From the NCBI GenBank assembly GCA_009908855.1, contig JAAAOM010000007.1:23501-87500 (forward strand): 64,000 nucleotides of DNA. The letters are read 5' to 3'. A model generated the notes under the pieces. That model did not search any database, was not told the DNA's origin, and worked only from the letters and a program-made list of their open reading frames with translations. The translations under genes were made by a program, and so were the position numbers. Positions 1-10,069 of the stretch are shown here, piece by piece. Each line of letters opens with the position of its first letter. Within the stretch, counting starts at the first letter, position 1. The stretch is from Bacteroidota bacterium (GTDB taxonomy: Bacteria; Bacteroidota; Bacteroidia; Bacteroidales; JAAAOM01).

Positions 1-1527
1 TTCCCCCGTTCTAAAAAGTTCGGTCAATACCATCTATCTTATTTATCGGAGACCGAGACCAACAAAGTTGACATACTGCCAGGTGCATTTATGCTCATGC
101 GCCGGGAAACGCTTGATAAAGTGGGGTTACTTGATGAAGATTTCTTTATGTATGGTGAGGATATTGATCTGTCATACCGCATTAAACAGGGCGGTTACCA
201 TAATTATTACTTTCCCGAAACCACCATTATCCATTACAAAGGAGAAAGCACCAAAAAAACGAGTGTAAATTATGTATTTGTTTTTTATCAGGCAATGTTA
301 ATTTTTGCACGCAAGCACTTCTCAAAACGTAAACTGCAAATATTCTCATTGTTCATTAATGTAGCCATTTATTTCAGGGCTTTTATTGCCTTGCTACGGC
401 GATTTATTCTTCGGTTTTTAACCCCGGTGCTTGACCTTATCCTTTTATATACAGGTATGTATCTGATTACGTATGGTTGGGGAAGCTTACATTTTAATGA
501 TCCTGATCGATATCCGGATACATTGTACTATCTGATTTTTCCGATTTACATAGCTATCTGGATGATTTCTATTTATTTAATGGGAGGGTATGATAAACCC
601 GTTCGTTACCTTAAAATTGTGAAAGGCATATTATACGGAACACTTGTAATATTGGCTGTATATGCCCTGTTGCCCATTCATTTAAGATTTTCAAGAGCCA
701 TTATTGTAATTAGTACAGCATGGGCTTTCACTGCCATGTTTGTTACCCGTATTATCCTGTCGAAGATATCCCTCCATCATTTTAAATTTGAAATACGCAA
801 AAGCAAAAAGCGGTTTTTATTTGTAGGAAAAATAGATGAAGTAAATAAAGCCATTGATATCATTAAACAAAATTTTATTAAGCCCGAACTGTTAGCCATT
901 GTTTCAGATATAAATAAGCCTGCCGAAGATGAAAGGATCATCGGTTCGTATGATCAGATACAGGATGTGGTAAAAATTAATAAAATCGATGAAATTATTT
1001 TTTGTGCGCGCGATTTATCTTCTATGTTCATAATTAAAACCATGTTGACCCTGGGCAATTTCAATCTCGAATTTAAAATTGCCTCACCCAACGGAATTTC
1101 GGTTATTGGCAGCAGCTCTATAGATACGGCAGGTGATCTGTATACCCTCGATTTCAATTCTTTAACCAATGTGGTGAACCGGCGTAAAAAAAGAATGTTA
1201 GATATAATAGTGGCAATTCTTTTATTGATATTATCACCGGTATTTATCATGATTATCCGGAAGACAAGAAACTTGTACGCCAATATTTTTAAATTGTTAT
1301 GGGGAGAAGTAACATTGGTCGGGTATTATGGCGATGAAGGGCAAATTGCGGCTTTGCCAGCCATCCAAAAAGGAATATTATCACCTGCTGACGGACTGAA
1401 AAACATACCTGAAACAGGGGAAGACATAGAAAAAATGAATTTGAGTTATGCAAGAGATTATAAAATTGAGAACGATTTGATACTCTTAATTAAAAATATG
1501 AATAAGTTTACCAGAAAATTACAATAA
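1..1527 (+). CDS. Glycosyltransferase family 2 (C-terminal part of the GT domain) fused to a membrane/degenerate sugar-phosphotransferase-like region; 5' truncated by window edge
   Basis: Frame is open from base 1 (FPRSKKFGQYHLSYLSETETNKVDILPGAFMLMRRE...); GT2 features GAFMLMRRETLDKVGLLDEDFFMYGEDIDLSYRI; multiple TM segments; C-terminal KKRMLDIIVAILLLILSPVF resembles the start of the bacterial sugar transferase domain. Confidence 0.85.
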   Translation, partial: FPRSKKFGQYHLSYLSETETNKVDILPGAFMLMRRETLDKVGLLDEDFFMYGEDIDLSYRIKQGGYHNYYFPETTIIHYKGESTKKTSVNYVFVFYQAMLIFARKHFSKRKLQIFSLFINVAIYFRAFIALLRRFILRFLTPVLDLILLYTGMYLITYGWGSLHFNDPDRYPDTLYYLIFPIYIAIWMISIYLMGGYDKPVRYLKIVKGILYGTLVILAVYALLPIHLRFSRAIIVISTAWAFTAMFVTRIILSKISLHHFKFEIRKSKKRFLFVGKIDEVNKAIDIIKQNFIKPELLAIVSDINKPAEDERIIGSYDQIQDVVKINKIDEIIFCARDLSSMFIIKTMLTLGNFNLEFKIASPNGISVIGSSSIDTAGDLYTLDFNSLTNVVNRRKKRMLDIIVAILLLILSPVFIMIIRKTRNLYANIFKLLWGEVTLVGYYGDEGQIAALPAIQKGILSPADGLKNIPETGEDIEKMNLSYARDYKIENDLILLIKNMNKFTRKLQ

Positions 1528-1528
1528 T

Positions 1529-2866
1529 ATGGCTCTTTACTATTTTAAGTTGCCGGCAATGGGAGAGGGGATCATAGAGGCTACAATAACCTCGTGGCAT
1601 ATAAATGAAGGTGACACCATAGATGAAGATGAGATTATTGTTGAAGTTGCCACGGATAAGGTAGACTCTGAAGTTCCAGTTCCGGTAAGTGGTAAGGTGA
1701 AACGAATATATTACCAGGAAGGTGATTCACCTGCCATTGGAGAAATTATAGCGCAACTGGAAACCGATGATGATCCGGAAGAAATTGAACAGGGCACACC
1801 TGATGATGATGCTCACCAAAATCATCCTGTAAATTCTGCACAACCATCAACAGCATTGTATAAACCTGAGCCGCAATACGATCCAATTACTGTTTCTTAT
1901 GAAATACCTGTGTTTATAAGCCAGTATGCAAAGGAACGTGGTGTGCGCAAGGATGAGCTAATGCGGCTTAAGCACGAAAAAAATGGAGAAGAGCTTGTTA
2001 AGCAGGATATAATTCAATACATTGAATCAGGCCGATCCTATCAAATAAAGAATTCCGGCAATGGAATGCCCCGGTTGTCAGCAGTTGAAACGGAACATTC
2101 AGGAAGCCATACCAAAAAGGAAAACAAAGATCAAGCGGCAGATATCACACTTGAAAGTTCGTATGAAGTGGTTGAAATGGATCGCATGCGTAAGATCCTT
2201 GCCGAACACATGGTTACTTCAAAACGAACATCACCGCATGTAACCTCTTTTATCGAAGCCGATGTTACTGACATGGTTAACTGGCGCGAACGGGTTAAAA
2301 ACAGTTTCTTTGAAAAGCAACAACAAAAACTCACCTATACACCCCTGATTGTTGAAGCCGTTACAGCAGCTTTGCTTGAATATAGCGATATAAATGTTTC
2401 AGTCGTTGGTGATAAAATCATCAGAAAGAAAGAAATTAATATAGGTATTGCAACAGCTCTGAAAAGCGGTAATTTAATCGTTCCCGTGATAAAAAATGCC
2501 AATGATAAAAACCTGGCCGATTTGGCACTGGCAGTAAACGATTTAACGGCCCGGGCAAGGAACAATAAACTAAATCCGTTTGAGATAAAAGGAGGGACAT
2601 TTACAATTACAAATCTTGGAAATTTTGATAATATTTCAGGAACACCTATTATAAATCAACCTGAAGTAGCTATTTTAGCTGTTGGTGCAATTAAAAGAAA
2701 ACCGGCTGTTGTTAATACCGAATTGGGTGAGACCATCGGCATTAGAAGTATTGTCATGCTCTCATTATCCTACGACCACAGAGTAGTAGATGGTGCACTG
2801 GGTGGCATGTTTTTGAAATCCATTGCCAGAAACCTTGAAAGCTTTGATATCAACCGGTCAGTTTAA
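1529..2866 (+). CDS. Dihydrolipoamide acyltransferase (E2) of a 2-oxo acid dehydrogenase complex
   Basis: N-terminal lipoyl domain (EVATDKVDSEVPVPVSG), peripheral subunit binding region, catalytic SYDHRVVDGALGGMFL. Confidence 0.95.
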   Translation: MALYYFKLPAMGEGIIEATITSWHINEGDTIDEDEIIVEVATDKVDSEVPVPVSGKVKRIYYQEGDSPAIGEIIAQLETDDDPEEIEQGTPDDDAHQNHPVNSAQPSTALYKPEPQYDPITVSYEIPVFISQYAKERGVRKDELMRLKHEKNGEELVKQDIIQYIESGRSYQIKNSGNGMPRLSAVETEHSGSHTKKENKDQAADITLESSYEVVEMDRMRKILAEHMVTSKRTSPHVTSFIEADVTDMVNWRERVKNSFFEKQQQKLTYTPLIVEAVTAALLEYSDINVSVVGDKIIRKKEINIGIATALKSGNLIVPVIKNANDKNLADLALAVNDLTARARNNKLNPFEIKGGTFTITNLGNFDNISGTPIINQPEVAILAVGAIKRKPAVVNTELGETIGIRSIVMLSLSYDHRVVDGALGGMFLKSIARNLESFDINRSV

Positions 2867-2969
2867 AGCGAACAATATTACAGTTATGAAATATTGTTAT
2901 TCAACATGTTTATACCATTGAATAGTGGTGTGATTTTATGATATTGTATTATTTAATGTAAGCTGTCTC

Positions 2970-5900
2970 ATGAAAAGAACTATTAAATACCAAACGATAC
3001 TGATTATCCTGGTTGGATCATTTACTGTTAGCATTACCTTCGGGCAGCTTGATATGGAACCCAAAGAAATGTTTCTTGAAGCGGAATCGTATTTCCTCTT
3101 TGAAGAGTATAAAGATGCCTTACCCTTGTATCAACGATTATTGAGGGAGGAACCGGATAATTATAATGTGCATTATAAAATAGGAATTTGCTTTTTACGG
3201 GATAAATTCAATAAGGAAAAATCTATTAAATACCTGGAAGAAGCTGCACAACATGTAAATCTTGATTTTAAACAAAATAGTTTCAAAGAAAAGCAAGCGC
3301 CTTTTGAAGTCCATTTTTACCTGGGTGATGCTTATCGGGTCAATAATATGTTGGATAAAGCATTGGAAAGCTATCGGTTTTTCCAAAACGAGATGGATGA
3401 AGAAATATACGACAAAAAGCTGGTTGAGGAGCGGATAGAGTCGGTTAAATATGCCCAAAAAGCCATGCAAAAGCCCATATATTATCAAACCACAAACATG
3501 GGCGATTATATTAACACCCGTTTTAGTGAGCGCAATGCAGTGATTTCAGGTGATGGCAAGACACTCATATTTACCCGCGAACTACAATTCTATGATGCGG
3601 TATTTATTTCCCACAGGCAACCAAACGGGCAATGGAGCAACCCGGTGAATTTAACACCTGAATTCGGACTGGATGGGAACTCCTATTCAACCGGTATTTC
3701 ATATAACGGGAACGAACTCTTTATTTATCGCAATGATGAATATGACGGGAATATCTACGCCAGTAAACTGGTGGATGGCCGGTGGGGCATACTTCAAAAA
3801 TTAAATGATAACATCAATACCAAATTCTGGGAATCACACGCATCAGTATCTGCCGACGGGAAAACACTGGTTTTTACAAGCAATCGCAAAGGAGGCTATG
3901 GTGAGTTGGACATATATATGTCAAAAAGAGATGAGCACGGAAATTGGGGTGCAGCAAGAAATTTAGGCAATGTTGTGAATACACCGTTTAACGAAGAATC
4001 TCCCTTTTTATCGAACGACGGTAAATGGCTTTATTTTAGCTCCCAGGGGCATCAAAATATGGGTGGTTATGATGTGTTTCGTTCCGAAAAGAAAACCGAT
4101 GGTTCCTGGTCAAAACCTGAAAACCTGGGTTACCCGATCAATACCACCCATAACGATATGTTTTATTGTCCTTACGATAAAGGATTTTTCGGAATTTACA
4201 ATATGTATGATCCAAAAGGTTACGGGCTGGATGACATTGTAATGGTTGAGATATTTTCTGAGCTCCATCCGCGCCCCATCGAAATGTTGGTTACACTGGA
4301 ACCTGACCGTAATATCCCGGATGAAATCAGGGAGCGAATTCAAATTACCATACGCGACAGGCAAAATCGTGAGGTGAAAGATGTAACCCGCCTCGAAAAT
4401 CAGGAAGACAAAATTAAATTCACCATGCCGCATGGTGAATATGAAATGGTGATTGAAGGCCCAGGCATTGAAACACAATCGAAAGATATTAATTTACCCA
4501 TTGATCATGAGGGCAGCACATTCAAAGTAAAAACACCGCTTCTCATTTCTGAGTCTGCCGATAAAGTATCAAAACGTGAATTAAGAAAAGCCGAACCGCC
4601 GGTGGTTCAAACAAATTTCGACTCCCTTGTGGTTACCAAACGAGATCGGGTAACCATTCAGTTTAAGGTTGATAAAAACACCGAACTCACCATTAACCGG
4701 TTAAACAATAATAATACCATTGAGAAAAAACGCCTGCGAATAACCGATAAATCGTTTGATTACACATTTGATCCATTACCCGGCATTAATTACATTGAAG
4801 CCATCGCAGAAGATGAACAGGGAAACCTGACCAAAAAATTGGTGAAAGTTGTGTATAAGGAGCCGCAGGAAGAAACCGTGCCGGACGAGATGGATACCAT
4901 CGAATATTTCACCGAAGTGGAGAATATACATGAATTTCTTAAATCGGCAGGATCAGAACCGGTTAAAATGGCTATGGATGAGATCAAACGTTTTAAAGTA
5001 AATGAGATCGATAAAATTTATAATGAATTGTCGTTGTTAGCAAAGCAGGAATTTTTCACACAACATGAAATTGATTCATTATTTGCCGTATATTATTCTA
5101 ATAAAAGTGTAAACCAATTTTTAAACGAAATGCAATTAGGCGCCCGTGGCAATCTTGCATTGGCGCTGGAAACTACCGATCTTGATTCGGAAAACATCAA
5201 AACGGCAGCGGATTTACTCGAATACCTGCGGGATGAAAGATTTGAAAGCGCTTTTAACGACTATGATATACTGCATGCATTCTCTGTTTTGTTGACCAAT
5301 AACGATACGGCCGGGCTTAATGATTTTAAGCGTGTTTTAACCAATGCCGCCAAGGGTAACCTAAAATTTGCCATGCAGAATATTTCACACGAAAACATAA
5401 ATATTTACACACCGCTCGATTTATTAACTTATCTGTACGACAATAACCGGGAACATAATTTCACACATAATGAATTATTCGATCTGTTACTTGAGCTAAG
5501 GGCTAATTATGATGTAGATGAGCTATATTTCGATTTACTGTATTTCTCCGATGGCGAACTTTATAATTACCTGAAGACCTCAGGTAATAGACTTGAAGAC
5601 TTTAATAACGCGCAGGCATTTCTTCAATATTTATTGAATCAGAGCAATGTTCAGCCTTACCAGGCAAGCGATGTGATTGTAGCGCTTAACAAAGCCAGAG
5701 AAAACCAGGTAAACGCACAATTGATTAAAGAAATATTATCGAAAAATGCAAAAGGCAATTTAAAGGAATTTATTCTTAATACCGAATCCGAAACATTGCA
5801 GTCACTGGGTTTCCAGGGCTATATAAATAAAATACTCGATAATTCAGCCAACAATAAATATTCCTTTACCGATGTAATTGAAATGTTGCTCTCAATAATC

Positions 5901-6254
5901 GGATATGAAGATACTGAAAAGTTTATTACAGAATTCCAGCAGTTGGCCGATCAACATTTAAGTGATTTTATCGATCAGGTTAAAAACCAACAATTTAAAT
6001 CACCTTCACACTTTATACAATTTTTGTTGGATGAAGCTGACAAACAAAATTATTCCAAACAGGATGTGATCGATACCCTTATTAAACTGGCATATTTAAA
6101 CATTTGTCAGGTAGTAAAAGGAGAGCAGGAGATGCCACAGGAAAAAGCCTCACAGGGTATTACCGGTTTGCTGATTGGAGTTGGTGTTTTAATCATAATT
6201 ATTGTTTTACTAAGAAGGAAAAAGCGCAGACAAGACAAAAACAGGGATTATTAA
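2970..6254 (+). CDS. Secreted TPR + PD40 beta-propeller protein with C-terminal ~68-aa helical repeats and a C-terminal TM anchor
   Basis: Signal peptide; TPR-like YKDALPLYQRLLREEPDNYNVHYKIGICFL; PD40 blades (VSADGKTLVFTSNRKGGYGELDIYMSKR); C-terminal GLLIGVGVLIIIIVLLRRKKRR. Confidence 0.85.
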   Translation: MKRTIKYQTILIILVGSFTVSITFGQLDMEPKEMFLEAESYFLFEEYKDALPLYQRLLREEPDNYNVHYKIGICFLRDKFNKEKSIKYLEEAAQHVNLDFKQNSFKEKQAPFEVHFYLGDAYRVNNMLDKALESYRFFQNEMDEEIYDKKLVEERIESVKYAQKAMQKPIYYQTTNMGDYINTRFSERNAVISGDGKTLIFTRELQFYDAVFISHRQPNGQWSNPVNLTPEFGLDGNSYSTGISYNGNELFIYRNDEYDGNIYASKLVDGRWGILQKLNDNINTKFWESHASVSADGKTLVFTSNRKGGYGELDIYMSKRDEHGNWGAARNLGNVVNTPFNEESPFLSNDGKWLYFSSQGHQNMGGYDVFRSEKKTDGSWSKPENLGYPINTTHNDMFYCPYDKGFFGIYNMYDPKGYGLDDIVMVEIFSELHPRPIEMLVTLEPDRNIPDEIRERIQITIRDRQNREVKDVTRLENQEDKIKFTMPHGEYEMVIEGPGIETQSKDINLPIDHEGSTFKVKTPLLISESADKVSKRELRKAEPPVVQTNFDSLVVTKRDRVTIQFKVDKNTELTINRLNNNNTIEKKRLRITDKSFDYTFDPLPGINYIEAIAEDEQGNLTKKLVKVVYKEPQEETVPDEMDTIEYFTEVENIHEFLKSAGSEPVKMAMDEIKRFKVNEIDKIYNELSLLAKQEFFTQHEIDSLFAVYYSNKSVNQFLNEMQLGARGNLALALETTDLDSENIKTAADLLEYLRDERFESAFNDYDILHAFSVLLTNNDTAGLNDFKRVLTNAAKGNLKFAMQNISHENINIYTPLDLLTYLYDNNREHNFTHNELFDLLLELRANYDVDELYFDLLYFSDGELYNYLKTSGNRLEDFNNAQAFLQYLLNQSNVQPYQASDVIVALNKARENQVNAQLIKEILSKNAKGNLKEFILNTESETLQSLGFQGYINKILDNSANNKYSFTDVIEMLLSIIGYEDTEKFITEFQQLADQHLSDFIDQVKNQQFKSPSHFIQFLLDEADKQNYSKQDVIDTLIKLAYLNICQVVKGEQEMPQEKASQGITGLLIGVGVLIIIIVLLRRKKRRQDKNRDY
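4926..6110 (+). repeat. Protein-level tandem repeat (~66-72 aa period, about 6 copies) inside the 1094-aa protein
   Basis: Recurrent cores such as NAKGNLKEFI / AAKGNLKFAM / GARGNLALAL, and FTQHEIDSL / FTHNELFDLLLEL / YSFTDVIEMLLSI / YSKQDVIDTLIKL, spaced about 200 nt. Confidence 0.7.
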
Positions 6255-6369
6255 TAATATAATTCTCAAAATTATCAGGATTTGACAATTTTAATTTTTA
6301 TCTTAAGGGTACTATGTTATAAAACGAAAAGTTAATATTGTTTACCCTGTATAAATACAATTTTAATTA

Positions 6370-6400
6370 TTGCATTTAAAAGCAGTAAATTATAAATTTG
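6370..6400 (+). promoter_or_regulatory. Possible Bacteroidota-type promoter for the OmpA-family gene
   Basis: TAAATTTG (TAnnTTTG) at 6393..6400 with a weak TTGC at 6370..6373, 19-nt spacer; 5' UTR about 120 nt. Confidence 0.4.
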
Positions 6401-6525
6401 TTTAGAAACAGATTAAAATCCCTATGAGACCTCCGGAAATAATGTCATTGAAAAGTGATCATGGTTATAATGGTAATTTTTTATGAATCATTAGTTTACA
6501 GGAGGATCCATATAAAAACAAAAAG

Positions 6526-8373
6526 ATGAAAAAATACTTGTTAAGTGCAGCCGTCCTTTTTCTCTCTTTTCAATTATGTTTTACGCAACAGGAACCCAAT
6601 GAAGCCCTGAAAACCACTTTTCAGGACGGAGAATTCTTTTTGGCACGTGGGGATTATCTGGATGCGTTAATCGAATTTCAGCAAGTGTATAAACGAGGGT
6701 ACGACAATGCCAATGTGAATTACCGGATCGGTGTTTGCTACGTAAATATACCCGGACAAAAAAACATGGCTATCCCGCATCTGGAAAAGGCCATAAAAAA
6801 TATTACCACAAACTATACCGAAGGTTCATTGAGAGAAACCAAAGCACCAATCGATGCCTTTTTGTTCCTGGGGAATGCTTATCGGATAGACAATCAGATT
6901 GACAAAGCCATCTCTTCTTATAATGAATTCAAAAAGCGATTGATTGATGGTGATGTTGATGATCTGACTGATGAAGAAAATATCTATTTGAACTATGCCA
7001 ATCAGCAAATTAAAGCATGTAAGATTGCCAAGGATGCTATGGCCGAACCGGTAGCCGTGGACCGAATTAACCTGGGTGAAGAGATTAACAGCAGCTCTTC
7101 TAATTACCGGGCTGTAATGAGCGGCGACGGCCAGTCGATGGTTTACATGTTTGAATTGCCATTTTACGAAGCGGTTTATTACAGCGTTAAGGAAAATGGC
7201 CAGTGGACCGATCCCAAAAACCTGACCCCTGAAATTCGGTCAGACGGCGATCAATATGTATCGCACCTTTCTTATGATGGTACGCAGCTCTTGCTATCCA
7301 GAGAAGATGTTTTTGACAGTGAAATTTATATTAGCAATTTACAGGAAGACGGACGCTGGAGTCCTTCTGAACCGCTTGGAAATAATATTAACACAAAGTT
7401 CTGGGAATCACATGCCAGCACCAGTAGAGGCGGAGATACACTCTATTTCGCCTCAAACCGTAGAGAAAGTACCGGCGGCATGGATATTTTTTATTCCGTT
7501 AAAGATGATGATGATTGGGGTGATCCAAAAAACCTGGGTGTCATTGTCAATACAAAATTGAATGAAGAATACCCCTTCCTTACCAGCGATGGCCAAAAAT
7601 TGTTTTTTTGCTCTCAGGGGCATAGCAGCATTGGCGGGTACGATATATTTTACAGTGTCAGAGACCAGCAGGGTAATTGGCAGGAGCCGGTAAATATGGG
7701 ATACCCGTTTAACACCACTGATGATGATCTTTTCTATTTCCCCATTGACAATGAGGGCGATTGTGGATTGCTTGCCTATATTGATGAGGACGGATACGGA
7801 AAAGAAGATATATATAAAATTTGTAAAATACCGCAACAACGGGTGGAGGAAGCTATAGCCGAGCAGGTTGAGATTGATAGGGAGGAAGAAATTGAGGTTC
7901 AGGAAAGTATAGATTCATTGCATCATGCACTGGAAGAAACGGATGAGCAAAAGGAACCAACCCCCGAACCCCAAAAAGAAAAACCGGAAGAATTTACTGT
8001 TAAACCTGTTTATTTTGCATTTAACAAGGCAGATTTGTCGCGTGAAGCCAAAGATGAACTGGATCGAATAACACATCTGATGAAGCGCAATGAAGAAATT
8101 CAACTGAGCATATACGGATATACGGATGCTATGGGACCTGAACAATATAACCTGGTACTTGCCAATAGCAGGGCAGAAGCAGCAAAAGCTTACCTTTTGA
8201 AGCAAGGTATTGATAATGACCGGATAAAGACTTATGCAAAAGGAGAACTGGATCCTGTAGAACCAAATGAAAATCCCGATGGTACTGATAATATTATCGG
8301 ACGTAAGAAAAACCGAAGGGTTCAGTTTGAATTTTCAGCTACCGATAAAGCAAATGTAAAGATCATCCGGTAG
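6526..8373 (+). CDS. OmpA family protein with TPR and PD40 beta-propeller (PorE-like architecture)
   Basis: Signal peptide; TPR; PD40 blades; OmpA C-terminal domain (VYFAFNKADLSREAKDELDRI...YGYTDAMGPEQYNLVLANSRAEAAKAYL...GRKKNRRVQFEF). Confidence 0.9.
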   Translation: MKKYLLSAAVLFLSFQLCFTQQEPNEALKTTFQDGEFFLARGDYLDALIEFQQVYKRGYDNANVNYRIGVCYVNIPGQKNMAIPHLEKAIKNITTNYTEGSLRETKAPIDAFLFLGNAYRIDNQIDKAISSYNEFKKRLIDGDVDDLTDEENIYLNYANQQIKACKIAKDAMAEPVAVDRINLGEEINSSSSNYRAVMSGDGQSMVYMFELPFYEAVYYSVKENGQWTDPKNLTPEIRSDGDQYVSHLSYDGTQLLLSREDVFDSEIYISNLQEDGRWSPSEPLGNNINTKFWESHASTSRGGDTLYFASNRRESTGGMDIFYSVKDDDDWGDPKNLGVIVNTKLNEEYPFLTSDGQKLFFCSQGHSSIGGYDIFYSVRDQQGNWQEPVNMGYPFNTTDDDLFYFPIDNEGDCGLLAYIDEDGYGKEDIYKICKIPQQRVEEAIAEQVEIDREEEIEVQESIDSLHHALEETDEQKEPTPEPQKEKPEEFTVKPVYFAFNKADLSREAKDELDRITHLMKRNEEIQLSIYGYTDAMGPEQYNLVLANSRAEAAKAYLLKQGIDNDRIKTYAKGELDPVEPNENPDGTDNIIGRKKNRRVQFEFSATDKANVKIIR

Positions 8374-8401
8374 TAATATTTAGCAATTTGTACACGTTTA
8401 T

Positions 8402-8438
8402 AAATGCCCTGTATAACATTATAGGGCATTTTTGTTTA
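8402..8438 (+). terminator. Rho-independent terminator downstream of the OmpA-family gene
   Basis: AAATGCCC-TG-TATAA-CA-TTATA-GGGCATTT stem followed by T-rich TTTGTTTATA. Confidence 0.7.
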
Positions 8439-8569
8439 TAAGCTTGTAGATAAATTGTTTAGCCGAATAAGAAATCATATAAATAAAATCCTTATTTTGT
8501 TCGTGAGAATTTAATAATCGCTGCTCATTATCATTAACAGCGGAGTAAAATTAAAAAACAAAGGTAAAT

Positions 8570-10045
8570 ATGAGTAAACAATTAAAATACTGCCTGATCA
8601 TAATTACGATTGCATTATTTGGCTTGGTTTCGGGGTCTGCGCAGATCATTAGTCAGCCTATGAAAGAAATGTATAGCGATGGCCAGTATTTTTATAACCG
8701 TGAAGATTATCAGGAAGCGGTATATTACTTCCTGCGTTTACTGGAAAGCGATTCGACCAACGCAAATCTGAATTTTAAAGCAGGCCATTGTTATCTTAAC
8801 ATACCGGGTCAGGAAACCCGCGCCATATCTTATTTTAAAAATGCCATACAAGACATTACTGCTGATTATGACAGTAAATCTCCCACCGAAAGGGAAGCAC
8901 CTTTGCATGCATTGTACTATCTGGGCAATGCTTACCGGATGGCAGATAAAATAGACAAAGCCCTGGAGGCTTATGAAAAATTTACAGCTTCGCCTTTTTA
9001 CGAGGGTAATTATAACATTTCAATTGTAGAAAACGAAATTGCCGCCACCGAAAGGGCCAAAACAATAATTGATAATCCCATTGATGTTGAATTTGAAAAA
9101 ATCGACACCCTTTTTAACACCCAATCCAGGGAGTTCAGACCACTGATTTCCGGCGATCGTAAACACATGGTTTTTGTCAGAAAATTAAAATTCTACGATG
9201 CCGTTTTTTATACACACAAAAAAAGCGGTGAATGGTCCAACCCGGAGGTTATCAATCCGCTTATCAAGTCCGACGGGAACCATTATCCAACCAGTATATC
9301 CTATTATGGCGACGAAATTTATTTTGTTGAAGAAAAAGACTTTAATAAAAATATATTTGTTTCAAAATTTATACACGACCGTTGGCAACCCTTGGAGGAA
9401 CTGAACCGCAAAATAAATTCAAACGGCAATGAGACACATGCAGCCATATCTGATGACGGAAAAAAACTGATTTTTGCCAGCGATCGTTGGGGCGGAGAAG
9501 GTGGGTTAGACCTGTACATCTCATCCCGCGGACAGGATGGTGAATGGAATAAGGCCAGCAATATGGGATCGGTTATTAACACACCCTACGATGACAATTC
9601 AGCCTTCTTTACAAATAATGATTCAACCATATTTTTCAGCTCTGCAGGCCATTTTAAAATGGGTGGGTATGATGTTTTTTACAGTAATTATATAAATGGT
9701 AAATGGACTTCACCTGTAAACGTAGGTTACCCAATAAATACAACATCCAATAATTTATATTACCAACCTATCAATGACGGGAATGCCCTGCTCATGTCTA
9801 AATTCGACGAAAACGGTGAAAATGAAGATTTATACATTGCTCACATTAAAACTTCACTTAATCTTGTTAATACATCTGATAATAAAACAGTTCAAACATC
9901 TGAAATAGATATAAGTAAAACAAAAAAGATATATGTGATTGATAAAAACACCGGTGATACAAGCGCTGTTATGGAATTGAATCCGGAAAATCAGAGGATG
10001 GAAATCAACAATACCAATGAAAACATTGAGATTCGCACACAATAG
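8570..10045 (+). CDS. Secreted TPR + PD40 beta-propeller protein, short C-terminal tail
   Basis: Signal peptide; strong similarity by eye to the flanking paralogues across TPR and PD40 regions (DDGKKLIFASDRWGGEGGLDLYISSRGQDGEW); no OmpA or SPOR domain visible. Confidence 0.85.
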   Translation: MSKQLKYCLIIITIALFGLVSGSAQIISQPMKEMYSDGQYFYNREDYQEAVYYFLRLLESDSTNANLNFKAGHCYLNIPGQETRAISYFKNAIQDITADYDSKSPTEREAPLHALYYLGNAYRMADKIDKALEAYEKFTASPFYEGNYNISIVENEIAATERAKTIIDNPIDVEFEKIDTLFNTQSREFRPLISGDRKHMVFVRKLKFYDAVFYTHKKSGEWSNPEVINPLIKSDGNHYPTSISYYGDEIYFVEEKDFNKNIFVSKFIHDRWQPLEELNRKINSNGNETHAAISDDGKKLIFASDRWGGEGGLDLYISSRGQDGEWNKASNMGSVINTPYDDNSAFFTNNDSTIFFSSAGHFKMGGYDVFYSNYINGKWTSPVNVGYPINTTSNNLYYQPINDGNALLMSKFDENGENEDLYIAHIKTSLNLVNTSDNKTVQTSEIDISKTKKIYVIDKNTGDTSAVMELNPENQRMEINNTNENIEIRTQ

Positions 10046-10069
10046 ACCGAAAAAGCTGGTAAGACATGG

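Noticed and set aside
954-1283. Antisense ORF of 109 aa inside the glycosyltransferase gene
   Set aside because: Fully overlaps a strong coding frame and has no recognisable domain; same reasoning applied to the many other ORFs nested in real genes (for example 3195..3488, 4110..4478, 7453..7839, 21526..22035, 51815..52255, 53240..53584).
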